A stretch of 64,000 nt of DNA from Stenopsyche tienmushanensis (GCA_008973525.1 WACJ01000529.1:1674001-1738000); one strand, 5' to 3'; positions 23,961 through 35,520 are shown, counted from the stretch's first letter. Notes: generated by a model from the sequence alone, not told the origin. Numbers and translations are program-made.

Positions 23961-24769
23961 AGATAGTTCACAGCTACAAATTAACGGGTGGGGTTCAACT
24001 TTAAATCACTTTGATATATAGTCATTGCTTCTATAAAAAGTTGCACGTATGAGACTATATTTTTCAGTAAGCTCTAATAAATTTCAATACGACCAAGACT
24101 TGTTTGCTAAATAAAATGAATACATTTAAAAAAATATATTTTTTGCCATAATTTAAACGTGCATGTACTATACAATTTATATTTAAATGAACTTTAACTT
24201 AATTAAGACCCCTAAATTCGTGATTAGTCATTTGTGTTTCCGTAGGAATACTGATCTATAATATAAATACTTAACATACGTTATGCAGGGCGGCTAGTAA
24301 TTGCTACTTTGTGACTAGAACTACAACGTTAGATAAATAGTATTAAATTGTGTCATATTGATTTAACATAGTGTAATGATTTCTATTTGCGGAGGTTGTT
24401 TCAATCAAAAGTATCACAATAAGCATCGTTATAGATATTAGACATAAATTATGTATATTTTATCATGATTTTTGTAAAAAATCACTTATAACAGAAGGAC
24501 TTACCACTTAATTATATTGAAAATTATGAAAGTAAAGTTACATAATATTTTAATATAAATTTTGCTTATTTTTGCACGCCCGTGAGCACCTTACAAAAAT
24601 ATGCTTTAATCTTTTATACACTGTTCTTGACTATTTACAACATATAATGAAAAATATAGAGACTAAAAAACTTTCAAAAAGCATCTTAGAATTAATCTTG
24701 ATCAAATTATTTTTATCTGCTTCGATGAAATAAGTTCCCAAGAAATGTCCACCACGACGTTTAATTCGT
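23961..24769. other. AT-rich stretch, nothing recognised
   Basis: No supported gene, repeat or transposon end. Confidence 0.45.
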
Positions 24770-25380
24770 AAAGTTGTAAGAGTTATCTGTTGGAGTTAAA
24801 CAGCATGTAATTGTCAACTGGATACCGCAGGAAGATGGATGAAGGTCACACGCAGCATGTGGTACTAATTCAAGTCCCATTCGATCGTGGACCCCGCAGG
24901 AAAACTACTAAATCTACGAAGCCCCATAAAGTTTTAGGTTGAGAACTAAAATCGTATCGAGACTCGGGAGTCGTTGGAAGAAATAGAACTCCATTCATCT
25001 TCCAGCTTGTTCTGTTTTCCATATGATTTGTTTTACGAGCCAGGATCCAAATGCAAATTTCGCTTTAAAGACCTACGATTTTCATCTGCATAGACTAGGA
25101 TCAAATTTAAATTTACCAACCGTCTTCCAAATTCATGATGTACCCCTCCAGGGTCTAACGAATAAAAAACAGGTCCATAGCGTTTTGCTATAATTAAATC
25201 TTCCAAAGTTGTATTCTTCGGGCAAATGCACCGCGATTTTACATAATTACATACAAATGTAAATAAGTTCATAACCGAAAGTTACTTCGCGAAATGCAGC
25301 AGAGTTGCATACAATTTATTGCAATGCCCTTCTTCCTTGCCATTAAATGCAAAGCTTCGTGCTAAAGTTTTCTGGTGCAA
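24770..25380. promoter_or_regulatory. moderately GC-rich non-coding block
   Basis: G+C is raised at 24770-25020 and again around 25060-25160. ACCCCGCAGG and ATACCGCAGG words recur near 24891 and 24823. A minus-strand open frame at 25033-25272 (79 codons) has no recognised domain. Function is unknown. Confidence 0.2.
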
Positions 25381-26389
25381 CCTTTTAATAATTCATAACA
25401 TATTATAGAGAAGCTGCTGGTTTTGTTCAATTTGTTTTTGGAACTATCTCAAAAAAATATTAAAATGCTAAAAGTATATCTGCAAATAATTTTATCTTTC
25501 GTTGTTTCTATTAATAATCTACATGCACTCGATCCCCTTTTAACACTGTTTTTATATATCACAATCAAGAAAATGTTTAATTTTCTCCATTCAAATTATT
25601 AATTAACACATTTCTACCAAAAATCAATTACGACACTATTAAATATTGTTGTTAAATGCGTTACTCATATGCGTCCCTATATGACTTTATCAATTTCCAT
25701 AATATTTACTTTTTCATATCCAAAATATCAGGTTTAACCTGGACCAAAACGATTGATTGGAGAAATTAGTATTGAAATCTTCTAAATTCATTGGCACGGT
25801 GAATTTTGTTCCTCCACAATCTTTATTGAATAAAAAACTTTTGTAATAAGATTCCAGTGTTTAAACTACTATATCAATACTTGATCCCTTCAATATCACA
25901 CCGATCTCTTATGTAATGAGATGATTTGCTAAATTATTCAATTTTGATAATATGATCTTTGTTTAAACATCATGTCCTAAATAAACGGCAATTTGACTCA
26001 AATTGTCAAAACCTATTATGCTAAACCCAATTGACTTGTTCGTTTTAAAAACTAATAATAATGTATAAAACTATCTTATTAAATTTAATTCTAAACGATA
26101 ATGGGTGATAATAGTAGATAATGATTGTCATTATTGTTTTAAGTCCAAATTGATTTAATAAAACATTAAATTCGAGATATACGAATAAAATTATAAATAT
26201 GCACATGCAAAATTTTCAAGAAATTTAATATTATATATAATTGTGTTATGAAATTCCTACAAAAATTCTTCACAAAATATATGCTTTACATAAAAATGGA
26301 TGCATTTAAGCACTGTTGAAAATTGTCATTCGTATGTCAAATAATTCTAAAATTCTGCAGCACAATGACCCGATGATTAAATTAAAACT
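25381..26389. other. AT-rich stretch, nothing recognised
   Basis: No open frame of note, no transposon end and no RNA gene. Confidence 0.45.
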
Positions 26390-26465
26390 ATCGCTACCGA
26401 CCAAATAGTGCCAGCTGTGGTTAAGTGGGTTGACAGCTGTTTTTGACAGTTTTCAGAACGTTACA
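26390..26465. promoter_or_regulatory. dense Runx / E-box / Meis-type motif cluster
   Basis: Within about 40 bases there are CAGCTG at 26412-26417 overlapping a consensus Runx word TGTGGTTA (26416-26423), a second CAGCTG at 26434-26439, and TGACAG twice (26431-26436 and 26444-26449), the Meis/Homothorax core. TGACAGCTGT is thus a composite Meis/E-box site. It stands out as an island in AT-rich DNA. Binding is predicted from motifs, not shown. Confidence 0.35.
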
Positions 26466-27289
26466 GTAAATTCAATGCATACAGGTTCTCCGTTAATGAC
26501 AAACACCAATTGATATATGTCTAATAAATAAATATAAAGTAACATAACATTATATCAATAGATTGCTAACCATATTATATTTCATGTATATTAAATAAAA
26601 TTTGTATTTGATAAAGGATAAAGCATCAAAGCAAGACTTGTGCATTGAAAGAGACAACTGAATACTTGCAAGTCGATTCAATTAAATGATTGAGTATGTA
26701 TCGTGTTGCATATTACAAGTAGTTATAAAATAAAACCCATGAAACATTAGATAAAAAGCAGAAAAGATATAATCTCTGGAATATTCACTCGAAAGAGGTT
26801 TGAATTTTTCATATTTTCTTTATTCCACAAGGGTCAAGAGTAGATCTCTAATAAGAAAAATAGATTTTCATGAACGTGGAGAATTCGAGAGAGAAATAAA
26901 AGAATCGACACCTTTTTTAGCTTGCATTAAAGTCGGGATGGTGTTTCAGAGGAATGATAAAAACGGAGCAACACACATTCAGGATTTTCACCGTAATAAA
27001 GATAAAAGAATCCAATAGGTTTTTCTAAGGTTAGAGATATATCCGGAGTAGTGAATTGGCGGACGTCAACCCCTCTACTACAATATGGTCAATCAATTGC
27101 ACCCCAACTCAACCCATCGCATCCACTCATGATAAATATAGATCTGCGAGAGACAAAAACTCAAATACCCCTAATCTATCCCCAATGAAAGCATATAAAT
27201 TTACGATTTAAAAATACATTTTCGAACAAGTAATATATTAAATGTTCATCAATTAATTAAACTCACGCAATAGGAATGCATAATAATTT
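26466..27289. other. AT-rich stretch, nothing recognised
   Basis: A 72-codon plus-strand frame (26800-27018) is Arg/Lys/Glu-rich with no recognised domain and no ATG-consistent context that I trust. Confidence 0.4.
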
Positions 27290-27500
27290 GAACATATTGG
27301 CATGATCCGAGCGGGCAAATATTTCAAAGCTTAATACCGGAACATGCAATATTTATGGTTGCCCCGTTGAGAATTACTTAACTGTACACAACGGGAATAA
27401 ACTTAATCCTGCATTTAGGCACGTAACGTGTTTCGTTGCAAATATTGCACCAGTGAATCATATTAATTATGCAATATAATTAACCTAATTTAACACCATT
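27290..27500. promoter_or_regulatory. small motif-rich block, candidate enhancer
   Basis: Related palindromic words TGCAATATTTATGG (27345), TTGCAAATATTGCA (27436) and ATTATGCAATATAATTAACC (27464) recur with GCACGTAACGTG (27419). The repeated TGCAAATATTGCA/TGCAATAT core suggests a dyad-binding factor such as a POU or C/EBP type, mixed with homeobox ATTA cores. No coding potential. Confidence 0.3.
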
Positions 27501-27979
27501 AAAGACTATGGATATCGCTATTAAATCGCAAGCGCTTGATATTAACATGAAATACCTTATATCCGATAGCCAAAGTGCTATTTTTTGAAATTTCAAATTA
27601 TTATAAACACAACTAATACCTAAAAATAATGTTTTATATATTTTCGAATTTATTTATAAGTTATTTGAAATGACGATTATAGCCTGTTCTCTCTGATATT
27701 TTGTATTTCACAGGCTAGATAGATTATAAATTCTATATTTTATTATTTCAATTTATTATATACACATATACGAATATTTCTTTCATTGAAATTAAGACAA
27801 TCGTCAAACTAAGCAATGAACCCTTATTTTTTCTACCCGTATTTTGAAAAACAGCCGCACATTATATTACCCTATTTTTTGATAAAATAAATGCTTAGAA
27901 TTTCTTTAATTGGAATAACAGAAAGATAAAAACATATTTATTTTCAAGGAGTTTCTTGATTTTCGATTCCGAAAGCACT
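27501..27979. other. AT-rich stretch, nothing recognised
   Basis: No open frame, repeat family or motif cluster that I can support. Confidence 0.45.
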
Positions 27980-28520
27980 AAATAAAGGAGTCTCGATTGA
28001 TACTACGACAAGGCCATCCAGTTTTACTGTGGCCATAAGATTCGGTTTTCTTCATTATTTTTGAGGAAGTTCTCATAAATGGCGGAGGAGAATGCGGCTT
28101 TATTTGCCGTTTCTTTTTACAGTTTAGCAATCTGGCAGAAAAACTAAAGTGACCCCGGACGGATGGGGGGCCTCGTAAATAAATAATAATATGGGGCAAC
28201 CATTCCGGTCTGTATGTTTGACAGGTCGCTGTGGGAAAAGGCAAAGGGAAAGCGTGAATGTTTTATAGTAAAAGTGATGGGGTAGGCGTGTTACTAAGCC
28301 CCGGAGCGGTTAAATGCAAAATGAGGTTAAGGGGGGCACCCTCTTTTAGAAGCACTGTATTGTCTGTAGAGATTGCCTCGCATACAATATAAATGTGTTT
28401 TTTGATAGCGATAAAATATTCGCAGTCGTATTTACCACCGGGGAATTTCGAACCTCTTCGAGATATTCCGTTCGAATTTGGGTGTCAAAAGGAGAAATCG
28501 AATTAACATAAAGAAGAATC
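27980..28520. promoter_or_regulatory. GC-rich non-coding block, candidate enhancer
   Basis: One of the stronger GC blocks, with ATGGCGGAGGAGAATGCGGC at 28079-28098, GGACGGATGGGGGGC near 28158, a fork-head-like GTAAATAAATAATAAT near 28176 and GTGATGGGGTAGGCG near 28275. The minus-strand open frame at 27978-28244 (88 codons) contains no known domain. Confidence 0.3.
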
Positions 28521-29756
28521 CTACAATGAAAAGGGGACGCTTCATTATTTCTATAAACGCTTTTGCATTTCTATTGTAATGTGTTAATGTAAGGAAGACT
28601 GTTCAAAATTCTTACCCAAAATTTAAGGGCAATGTTGTTTTTTAACAAACCTGAAACAAAGTTAAAAAAATCATATTAATACAAGACCATATTTTAATTT
28701 AAATAATAAATCCATTATAATAAATAATGTTAGCCAGAATTCTGTGAACTTTGCTATATATACGTTTTTAAAAGATTAACTAGTTCTCTATTCAAATTAG
28801 CAAATTAATATGCATCGCTGTATACAATCTTAAAAATAAACCAGAAAAAATTAATATACTATGTATATGGATTATAAATAATGTGAACTGTAGTCGATAT
28901 AAAAATTAATATGAAATTTAAATTTTAGAAAAAGTGTTAAAGATTGAGAGTAATCAGTTAAACTACGTTTAAGTATAGTTGGTTGATTTTTCGAAAAATT
29001 ATATACTAGGGCAATTAATGAAGCTGGGCAAGGCTATCTATGAGTGACTAGTCTATATATAAAAATTGAAATAAATATAAAATTAACATTGCCGACGTAT
29101 AAAAAAATATTCTGTCTTAAAATCATACACACATAATCTAATTTTAACAAAACCGTATATAAAATGCCCAACATTTTTAATCTATAAATTCCTCAAAATT
29201 CATATTTTGTATGCTGATTTATACAAGAAGTCGAATAATATGAAACTGAACTGAATACAAAAAAAAATCAAACTTCTAAAAATGATCCATTCATAGGATA
29301 AAAATAAATATCAGATACGTAGTCTATTGAAGGTCTATGGCTTCTTCAATGTTCATATCATCTATGTCATCTATTCACCTCATAATATACATAAAATTGA
29401 ACACGGCATGATCTTGTATTTGCGAAAGATTCATCTGAAGCAACGTATCGAATGATATCATTTCACAACGTGGCATTCAAATAGAACCCAAGATGATTGA
29501 GTCAAAATTCCAATATTTATATCAAGAAACCACCTACAAGTACATCATTAAATGATCCGTAATATTATTTTCTGCCTTAAAAAAATAATATATGTTTATT
29601 ATTTAAAAAAAAAAATTTTATAGGTCGCTACCAATGTTAGGAAAAACGTTGTATGGCCACTTAACTATTGATCTGACTTGTTGATTGTGGTATATTTATT
29701 GATCAATTTTGAAGTAGAATAGCATGCAAAAAGACTTACTACTTCACTATAGTTAA
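28521..29756. other. AT-rich stretch, nothing recognised
   Basis: Long A/T-rich DNA with poly-A runs near 29605. No supported gene or repeat family. Confidence 0.45.
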
Positions 29757-29817
29757 CCCTCCTCCCCTTTCCCCCTTTCTTAATTCTTTCCAGCACAAAC
29801 GCTACCCCCCCCCCCTT
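29757..29817. repeat. polypyrimidine tract with an 11-base C run
   Basis: A C/T-only stretch (29757-29781) is followed, after a short mixed segment, by eleven consecutive C residues at 29805-29815 next to TTAA. On the minus strand this is G-rich. It lies about 60 bases outside the piggyBac left end and is not part of the element as I define it. Confidence 0.7.
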
Positions 29818-30164
29818 AATTATACGTACTTGTTTCAACTTATCATGGTGTCCATAAGCAGTGACGGGAGTTTAATAATTAACTCTTTGGGGTCCAGTGT
29901 CAAGACGTATTTGACATCATTTTTTTACTGGCAGGTCCAGTGTCAATACTGTCTTGACATTTCTTTACGGATACTTTTAAAGATATTTTTTGGCGATTTT
30001 AGTATTTTTTTTAAAACTGTGGAATGAAAAAAATGTTCTATAATGTATGTAATTGCTTTGCTGTTAGGAACTAGACCATTTCATTGTTTCCTGGAATGTA
30101 AAAAGAACCGTTTGGGATGGGATATTTTTGTCCGCTGCAGATATAAAATCACAATTTCAAACAA

Positions 30165-30400
30165 TAGTCTTTGGCAAATTGTGTCACCGTAAACATCTCA
30201 TATTTTTGAAGTGGTCTTACACTTTAATTATTTTTCGTGAGTTTTTAAATGATAATGAGTCCGGAAATAAAAGGTTACCATGTATTCACCGACAGATTTT
30301 ACACTTTTGCATACGGTGTGGAAAGAATTTTAAAAAACCAAGTCGCAGATTGCTTTGAAAATTTGCGAGCTTATTTTAAACACATATGGCTATGGCAGTT
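30165..30400 (+). pseudogene. piggyBac transposase core fragment
   Basis: In the frame from the ATG at 30249 the sequence reads KGYHVFTDRFYTF. This matches the conserved piggyBac block G-x-x-V-F-T-D-x-F-Y-T-S that contains one of the catalytic Asp residues, and the Asp is kept. The hydrophobic stretch just upstream (SYTLIIFREFLN, in the other frame from about 30210) resembles the segment that normally precedes this block, so a frameshift separates them. Downstream similarity fades after about 30350. Confidence 0.75.
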
Positions 30401-30792
30401 TGTAAAACCAGGTGAAAATGTTAATTTTATCTTACGTTTTACATTAAAAAAAATACCCCCAAAAAAGGTGTTTTTTCCAAACTTTTTTAAAATAGCGCCA
30501 TTTTGTTATTTTTAAACAAAAAGTTTTAATTAACGATAATAAGGTAGCGAAATGCTTACAGATTAAGAATCTTTTTTACTTTTTGATTCAAGTAAGCCTG
30601 AATGAAAATATTGTTCCACCCCGTGGACATGCATCATTGTTCACATGTCATTTTGATGTTTTAAAAACGATATAATATATATATTTTTAAATTTCGAATT
30701 ATTATTTTTAGTATTATATAAGAGTGTCATAATAAATCTAAAAAAGATTTATTTAATTATACGGTGTATTTACTGTGAAAAAAATTGTTAAA

Positions 30793-30832
30793 ATACCGGG
30801 CGTAGATCGACAGATACCGGGCGTAGATCGAC
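30793..30832 (+). repeat. 21-bp tandem repeat inside the piggyBac remnant
   Basis: ATACCGGGCGTAGATCGAC occurs at 30793-30811 and exactly again at 30814-30832, a 21-bp period that preserves reading frame. Translated, it gives IPGVDRQ then IPGVDRR. It is much more GC-rich than its surroundings and lies just before the Cys-rich tail. Confidence 0.85.
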
Positions 30833-30889
30833 GACCGATAACAAAGAACAATTGAATAGAAATCCACATTATATATATGATTCTACAAG

Positions 30890-31091
30890 CTACAAGGATT
30901 GTATGATGTGTTCGAATCATAATATTCCAGAAAAAATAAGACGGACATCGTTATATTACGATACGTGCGAGAAAAAGCTCGACCTCCACCCTGGAGATTG
31001 TTTTAAAAAATACCACACTTGCGTGATTTTAGGAATTAATTTTTGCAAATTAGTATTAAATATATCTACAAACATCATTCGTACTAAATAA
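30890..31091 (+). pseudogene. piggyBac transposase C-terminal Cys-rich domain remnant
   Basis: The frame reads KDCMMCSNHNIPEKIRRTSL and later YYDTCEKKLDLHPGDCFKKY followed by HTC. This fits the C-terminal zinc-binding (RING/PHD-like) domain of piggyBac transposases, pattern C-x2-C, R-R-x-T, Y-x-C-x-x-C, then C-F-x-x-Y-H-T. Most cysteines and the YHT are kept, though some pair partners are lost (DTCEKK for C-x-x-C). In active elements this tail helps bind the ends. The frame stops near 31091. Confidence 0.8.
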
Positions 31092-31224
31092 ATATTTTTA
31101 TTTATTTATTTTACCACGTTTCCTTCATTTTTCACCATAAACATATTTTTCAATAAATTCACTGAAAATGGCTCGGACCTGGTGCAACACTTTTAGGAAA
31201 AACCTTCGGACCGCAAAGGGTTAA

Positions 31225-33239
31225 AAATAAAACCAATATTTGGCTTATCGATCAATCAACGCCAAATCTGCATCAGTCAAAGTTACCTTCTATTGGTGAA
31301 GTATTACATTTATGTTTTAACACTACAGCTGTAAACACCGACCTGAAAATTGGAGCTTATGTTCTTTTGGAGCAGAAAATGGAAAAAAGACATGCTTAGC
31401 CTATCTTGTCGCCATCATATAATGGTAATTATATTAGAAACTGTAGTGAGTCAATCGTATAATATTTGTTTTTAAATTTCCATTATCAATTATGTACATG
31501 CAAGCAATGCATTCAAAGTATGATTTAAATTGATGTTTCATTCATTGAATTAAGTTGAAAAAAAATAACTAGTTGAATGCATCCTTGGCTTGATTTTTAA
31601 GCACCAAATACGGATTATGATAAGATGCGAGAAAGATGTTTTAGTACCATTTGCAGCGCGATTCGTATGGTTTTCCCGGCTCCATTTGCGTTTGTGCACA
31701 ATTAGGCTTTAGTGATAATAAATAAAATATAATGGGAATTAATTAGTAGTCTCATCCACGTGTTAAGTATCTGGTAAGGACGTTTACCACGAGGCTATTA
31801 ACGCTTTAAGCAATGAGCCTCCGCATAGGTGGGCAAATTGCCAGAATACAAATTTGCCTATGTGGGCAAAAATAATTGTAGCACATAGTTGTAACGCGAA
31901 ACGAATTTGTTCCCACTGTCTATTTAATATGTTGGAAATTCGACCATATGCAACACAAGGGATGTTCAGATTAGAGAATTTATATAGCCATTCAATTCTT
32001 ATATTAATCGGATGTAATAATGTTTTTTTAAATCAGTAATATGTGTCAAACCTACATATTTTGATGTAATTATTAAAAAAATCACATCATTAGTAGATAA
32101 TAAATGCAGTTTATTTTTGCGCCATACTCATCAATATCAATGTATTTATAATTACTACTAATTGGGTTCATTAAGAGTTATTGGAATCGATGGCGAGGGC
32201 ATAAAAGGGAATTAATGATACAAACTTCGATTCGCTATTTAAAAATATAGAATCAGTGGTTATATATTCGCCACTTTAAAATACTCCTATATAAAGGTCA
32301 ATTTGATAAATGCTCGATTCTGGATCTGCCAACTCAACTCAAGTGTTATCAGTCAGTATGGATGTTTTGCATTATATAAATATATATCGGCAATGGAGTT
32401 CAAAAGCAATAACATGACTAGGTGAATATCTGAAATGCACGTTTGAGTATCATACAATTAATAATTTTTATGGTAATGGCAACATCATCAAGCCCAATGA
32501 TGGCAGCCCGAAACGAATAGCAATTTTCACGAAATTAGTTTGGGAAGAGGATAAACGAGTTTAACCAAATCTAAAGCAGTAAAATCTGTAAACCAACTTT
32601 ATTTATTGACGTCGCCCTTTTTCAAAACAACTAAAACATCAACCAGAAATATAAATACATAATACAGTTCATTCCACTATCAGGATATGAACCCAAGCCG
32701 TTATAATAAAAATTCCAAGAACTAAATATATCAATACTGGGTCAGATTAAGCATTCATGTGATGGAAACCTTATATTTATTTTCCATTATGAATCATTGC
32801 GGCTTAAATTAAATCTATGAACGGGAACAAAGAAAATGCTCCCTATATTAAGCACAGCATTTGTGGTGTTTAATTAAAATTTGAATACGGATGTAATACA
32901 CCGTGAAAAGGATGACTCCACATGAGAAACAACAATATTACATTTTAACAATTTAATTTATTCACAAAACTTTAATACCAGAATAGTTTTCCATACATCG
33001 GGGTCAGCTTAATTTCACCTCTGATTCATTTTATCATTAATGTAAGCAAGTTACAACCGTACTAAATTGCCACCAGAAAAAGCTCATTTAATCTCCAATT
33101 GTGTTCTGAATTAGTATCCATGTGAGATATTTCACATATCATTTAATATGAAAAAAAATGATCAAATAAATTGTAATTGAAGTTATTTCAAGGCATTTGC
33201 GGATAAAATAAATCCATAAAATAATTTACCGGCATCAAT
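31225..33239. other. AT-rich stretch, nothing recognised
   Basis: A plus-strand open frame at 31854-32039 has no recognised domain. Some raised G+C at 31640-31830. No transposon ends or RNA genes seen. Confidence 0.45.
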
Positions 33240-33680
33240 CAGTTGAATTTAGTAGTTGAGTTTCAGGTGGCAGGTAACAAGTCGTTCGTTGCCGGGCCAG
33301 TTTAGGGCGTCACATTCCTTTATGTAAGGGGGGACATTTCCTCCCACAATGTCCTCCCTTTAAGCAGTCAGTTTGTAAGACCGCCTCTATTGTGTACAAG
33401 ATAACAATATCCCTTATAAATATGCGAAGAGAGATGCGTTGTGAAAGGTATGGCGTTAAACTATGATAAAAGTGCGTAAGTATTTATATCTTCAACCCCG
33501 CCACAAAAAATAGTCTAATCTTTTCGAACGGATGCGACCAGGCTTTTAAAGACAAGTGGAGCGAAAAGGCGTATTTCCTTATTTTTTTCTCCGAAAAAAA
33601 AAACACAAATAGAGTGAATACATATCGTCTTACGCGCCGATAAAAAGCATCAATTGAAAACGGAAATAAAAATGGGATTA
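33240..33680. promoter_or_regulatory. GC-richer non-coding block
   Basis: Visible words include GTTGCCGGGCCAG near 33288, a CACATTCCTTTATG TEAD-like CATTCC site near 33311, and a repeated GGGGGACATT / CCTCCC pair around 33329-33360. No open frame crosses it. Confidence 0.27.
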
Positions 33681-34223
33681 AATTTCGAGAATGCCAATAT
33701 TTTTGACAAGAAATTACAATGTAATAACAAAAAATGAATCAATCTTAAGAAGGGTATGGATGGAAAACTTCAGAAGTAAAAGTTTCCACATGCTAAGAAG
33801 AAACTCGATGAACTTTATATATGTTCGCAGAAATTCATGAATTTAATGCGTTCCACTACTAATGGCACTTGGAAGAACTTCAAAATAGTCTTGAAATACA
33901 GACGAATCCCGAGTTAAGATCAGTTTGCATTCTCATGAGATATAGTTGCATCATCATGCATTATTTTACACCATTAATACGTTTGCCTAAAAGTTGCTTT
34001 TTTTTCACGCAACTAATACATTAATTGAAGCTTGATTTCATTGTGCATTTCTATGAAAATTCACGTCATTGGACTACTTCTACTCCAGTTTGCGGATTAT
34101 CTGTGTTTGAAAATTTTAATCTTAAAACGCATCAGGAACATATAAAATTATTTTTTTGTAAAAGGAAATAAACCTCGATCTTTTCCTTAAAAGTTCCCTT
34201 GAACTCTAATGAAAAATCTTCTT
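33681..34223. other. AT-rich stretch upstream of the pogo remnant
   Basis: I searched by eye for the N-terminal helix-turn-helix of a CENP-B-type transposase and did not find it. Nothing else is supported. Confidence 0.4.
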
Positions 34224-34434
34224 GACGATTATTACAGCCAGAACGGGGCACGGATGAACAGGGAGATTTTTGAAGATTGGTTCAAAAAGAAGATTTTTAT
34301 AAAATAAGAGATTGCCACAGAAAGCAGTATTATTATGCCCATTCACATCTAAACGAAAAAATATTGAACTTATGTTTGCAAAAATGTTGCCCCCTAATGT
34401 GACATCTTAAATCCAGCCTAACCAGAACCTTTAA
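34224..34434 (+). pseudogene. pogo/Tigger-type (CENP-B-like DDE) transposase fragment
   Basis: Two adjoining frames give consecutive pieces of the DDE domain of pogo-like transposases. From 34224 the sequence reads YYSQNGARMNREIFEDWFKK, matching the family block with A-W-M-T/N-x-x-I-F-x-x-W-F. From 34312 it reads LPQKAVLLL and later MFAKMLPPNVTS followed, after a stop, by IQPNQNL. This matches L-P-x-K-A-L-L-L-x-D-N and F-L-P-P-N-V-T-S-x-I-Q-P-M-D-Q-G. The catalytic Asp expected after LLLL is replaced (LLLCPF), the second block has lost its DQG, and there is a frameshift plus stops at 34305 and 34408. Dead copy; ends not found. Confidence 0.75.
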
Positions 34435-34815
34435 CCAGATTAATGACTTCTGAAGGGAATGAAATTATAAAACTGAAATATATGAATTGTTGGAAAATTT
34501 AAAATGTTTTGAATCCGTGCTTTCCAATTTGTACAATTTGGTTGAACACATTCAAATTGACTGAGTTACATTTTTGTATACTCCGTAAATGGTGAGTATT
34601 GAATAACATTACGTTTTTGGATAAATCATAACTAAATTACCCTTTGAATATTTTAACTATATGACTAGAATTAATTAATTTATATATATTCGGATATGAA
34701 ACATCAAGATTCATGCTTGATGGACGTCATAAGGACATTAAAGAAGAATTAATTTAATTCTTTAAAATGTAATGAAATAATAAAAATACGATGTTCTTGG
34801 CCAATATATTTATTT
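34435..34815. other. AT-rich stretch, nothing recognised
   Basis: Sequence just downstream of the pogo remnant no longer resembles the family. No other feature seen. Confidence 0.4.
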
Positions 34816-34901
34816 TAGGTCTCGAACAGAGAAAGATCCCAGTTACGATACTGCTGGCTAAGTCAGCGGGAAGAACGCATCTTCCCACAGTCAAGGTTAT
34901 T
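34816..34901 (-). repeat. copy 1 of an unnamed dispersed repeat
   Basis: This segment aligns, same orientation, with 38498-38573 (shared words near both ends and around TACGA, GCnGGAAGAAC and CAGTCAA). On the minus strand it stays open and reads LTVGRCVLPADL. It holds a perfect GGGAAGA/TCTTCCC stem (34868-34874 with 34880-34886). I do not recognise the family. Confidence 0.5.
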
Positions 34902-35404
34902 GGTTAACAATCTGTCTTCTTCCCTGTGCATCTGGATTAGCCTTCGCGTACGGACAAATAGTCATAAATGGACTTTTCGTCAGGGTGTTTTTGTTTCACG
35001 TCACATTGTGTTGATAATAATTAAAATGTATTTAAAAAAATATATCAATGAATCAGCTTTTTCATCGCCAAATATTATAAATAAAATTTAGAGCATTTCT
35101 ATGAAAGATACGATAAAACAACAACACAGTGTATAAAGACTTTTATCATGATTATGTTGTATAATATAGTATATTGACACATCCAGTAAATACTACCCAT
35201 ACATTCTTCTGTATATTTTTTCATAAGTTCATTGCTGTTCAGCGGGTTGTAAACTAGTTTTATAATTTAATGTAAATTATCACTGAACTGAAAGAAATTC
35301 GTCATGCAATGTTTCTCAACGTAGGCTGATTATAGTATTAATAGCCATAATGAATAGAAATTCCGGTGGTTTCATAAACAATAGATCGCATACAACAATG
35401 TAGC
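34902..35404. other. AT-rich stretch, nothing recognised
   Basis: Only short chance frames (plus 34900-35091). Confidence 0.4.
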
Positions 35405-35520
35405 AATATGAGCACGGCAAAGGATTTCCCATGGTCGAGACGGGGGGTCTTGATGGAGACCCAGTACCACTAGCCTTCCAAAATTACAATATAACCGCAC
35501 GACGGGAGTCTCCATAATAC
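35405..35520. promoter_or_regulatory. short GC-rich island with a small hairpin
   Basis: A compact GC-rich patch contains GGGTCT/AGACCC (35445-35450 with 35457-35462, 6-base loop) and, 50 bases on, GACGGGAGTCTCC, which partly repeats the same words. No coding potential recognised. Confidence 0.22.

Larger units (their letters stand above)
29883..31220 (+). mobile_element. piggyBac element, internally decayed, with TTAA target sites
   Basis: The left end CTCTTTGGGGTCC (29883-29895) and the right end, read on the minus strand as CCCTTTGCGGTCC (31220-31208), agree at 11 of 13 positions. Each is flanked by TTAA (29879-29882 and 31221-31224), the piggyBac target duplication. The element is 1338 bp, about half the length of autonomous copies. 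A subterminal direct repeat GGTCCAGTGTCAA occurs at 29891-29903 and again from about 29934. Transposase remnants lie in the expected order and orientation (30165-30400, then 30890-31025), with internal sequence missing between them. Confidence 0.9.

Noticed and set aside
30128..30358. Separate host gene upstream of the piggyBac core block
   Set aside because: It overlaps the piggyBac transposase remnant in another frame and is explained by a frameshift inside that remnant.
33861..33881. AATGGCACTTGGAAGAACTTC resembles the insect miR-263 mature sequence
   Set aside because: It carries an extra base in the seed-proximal part and there is no complementary arm on either side to form the hairpin.
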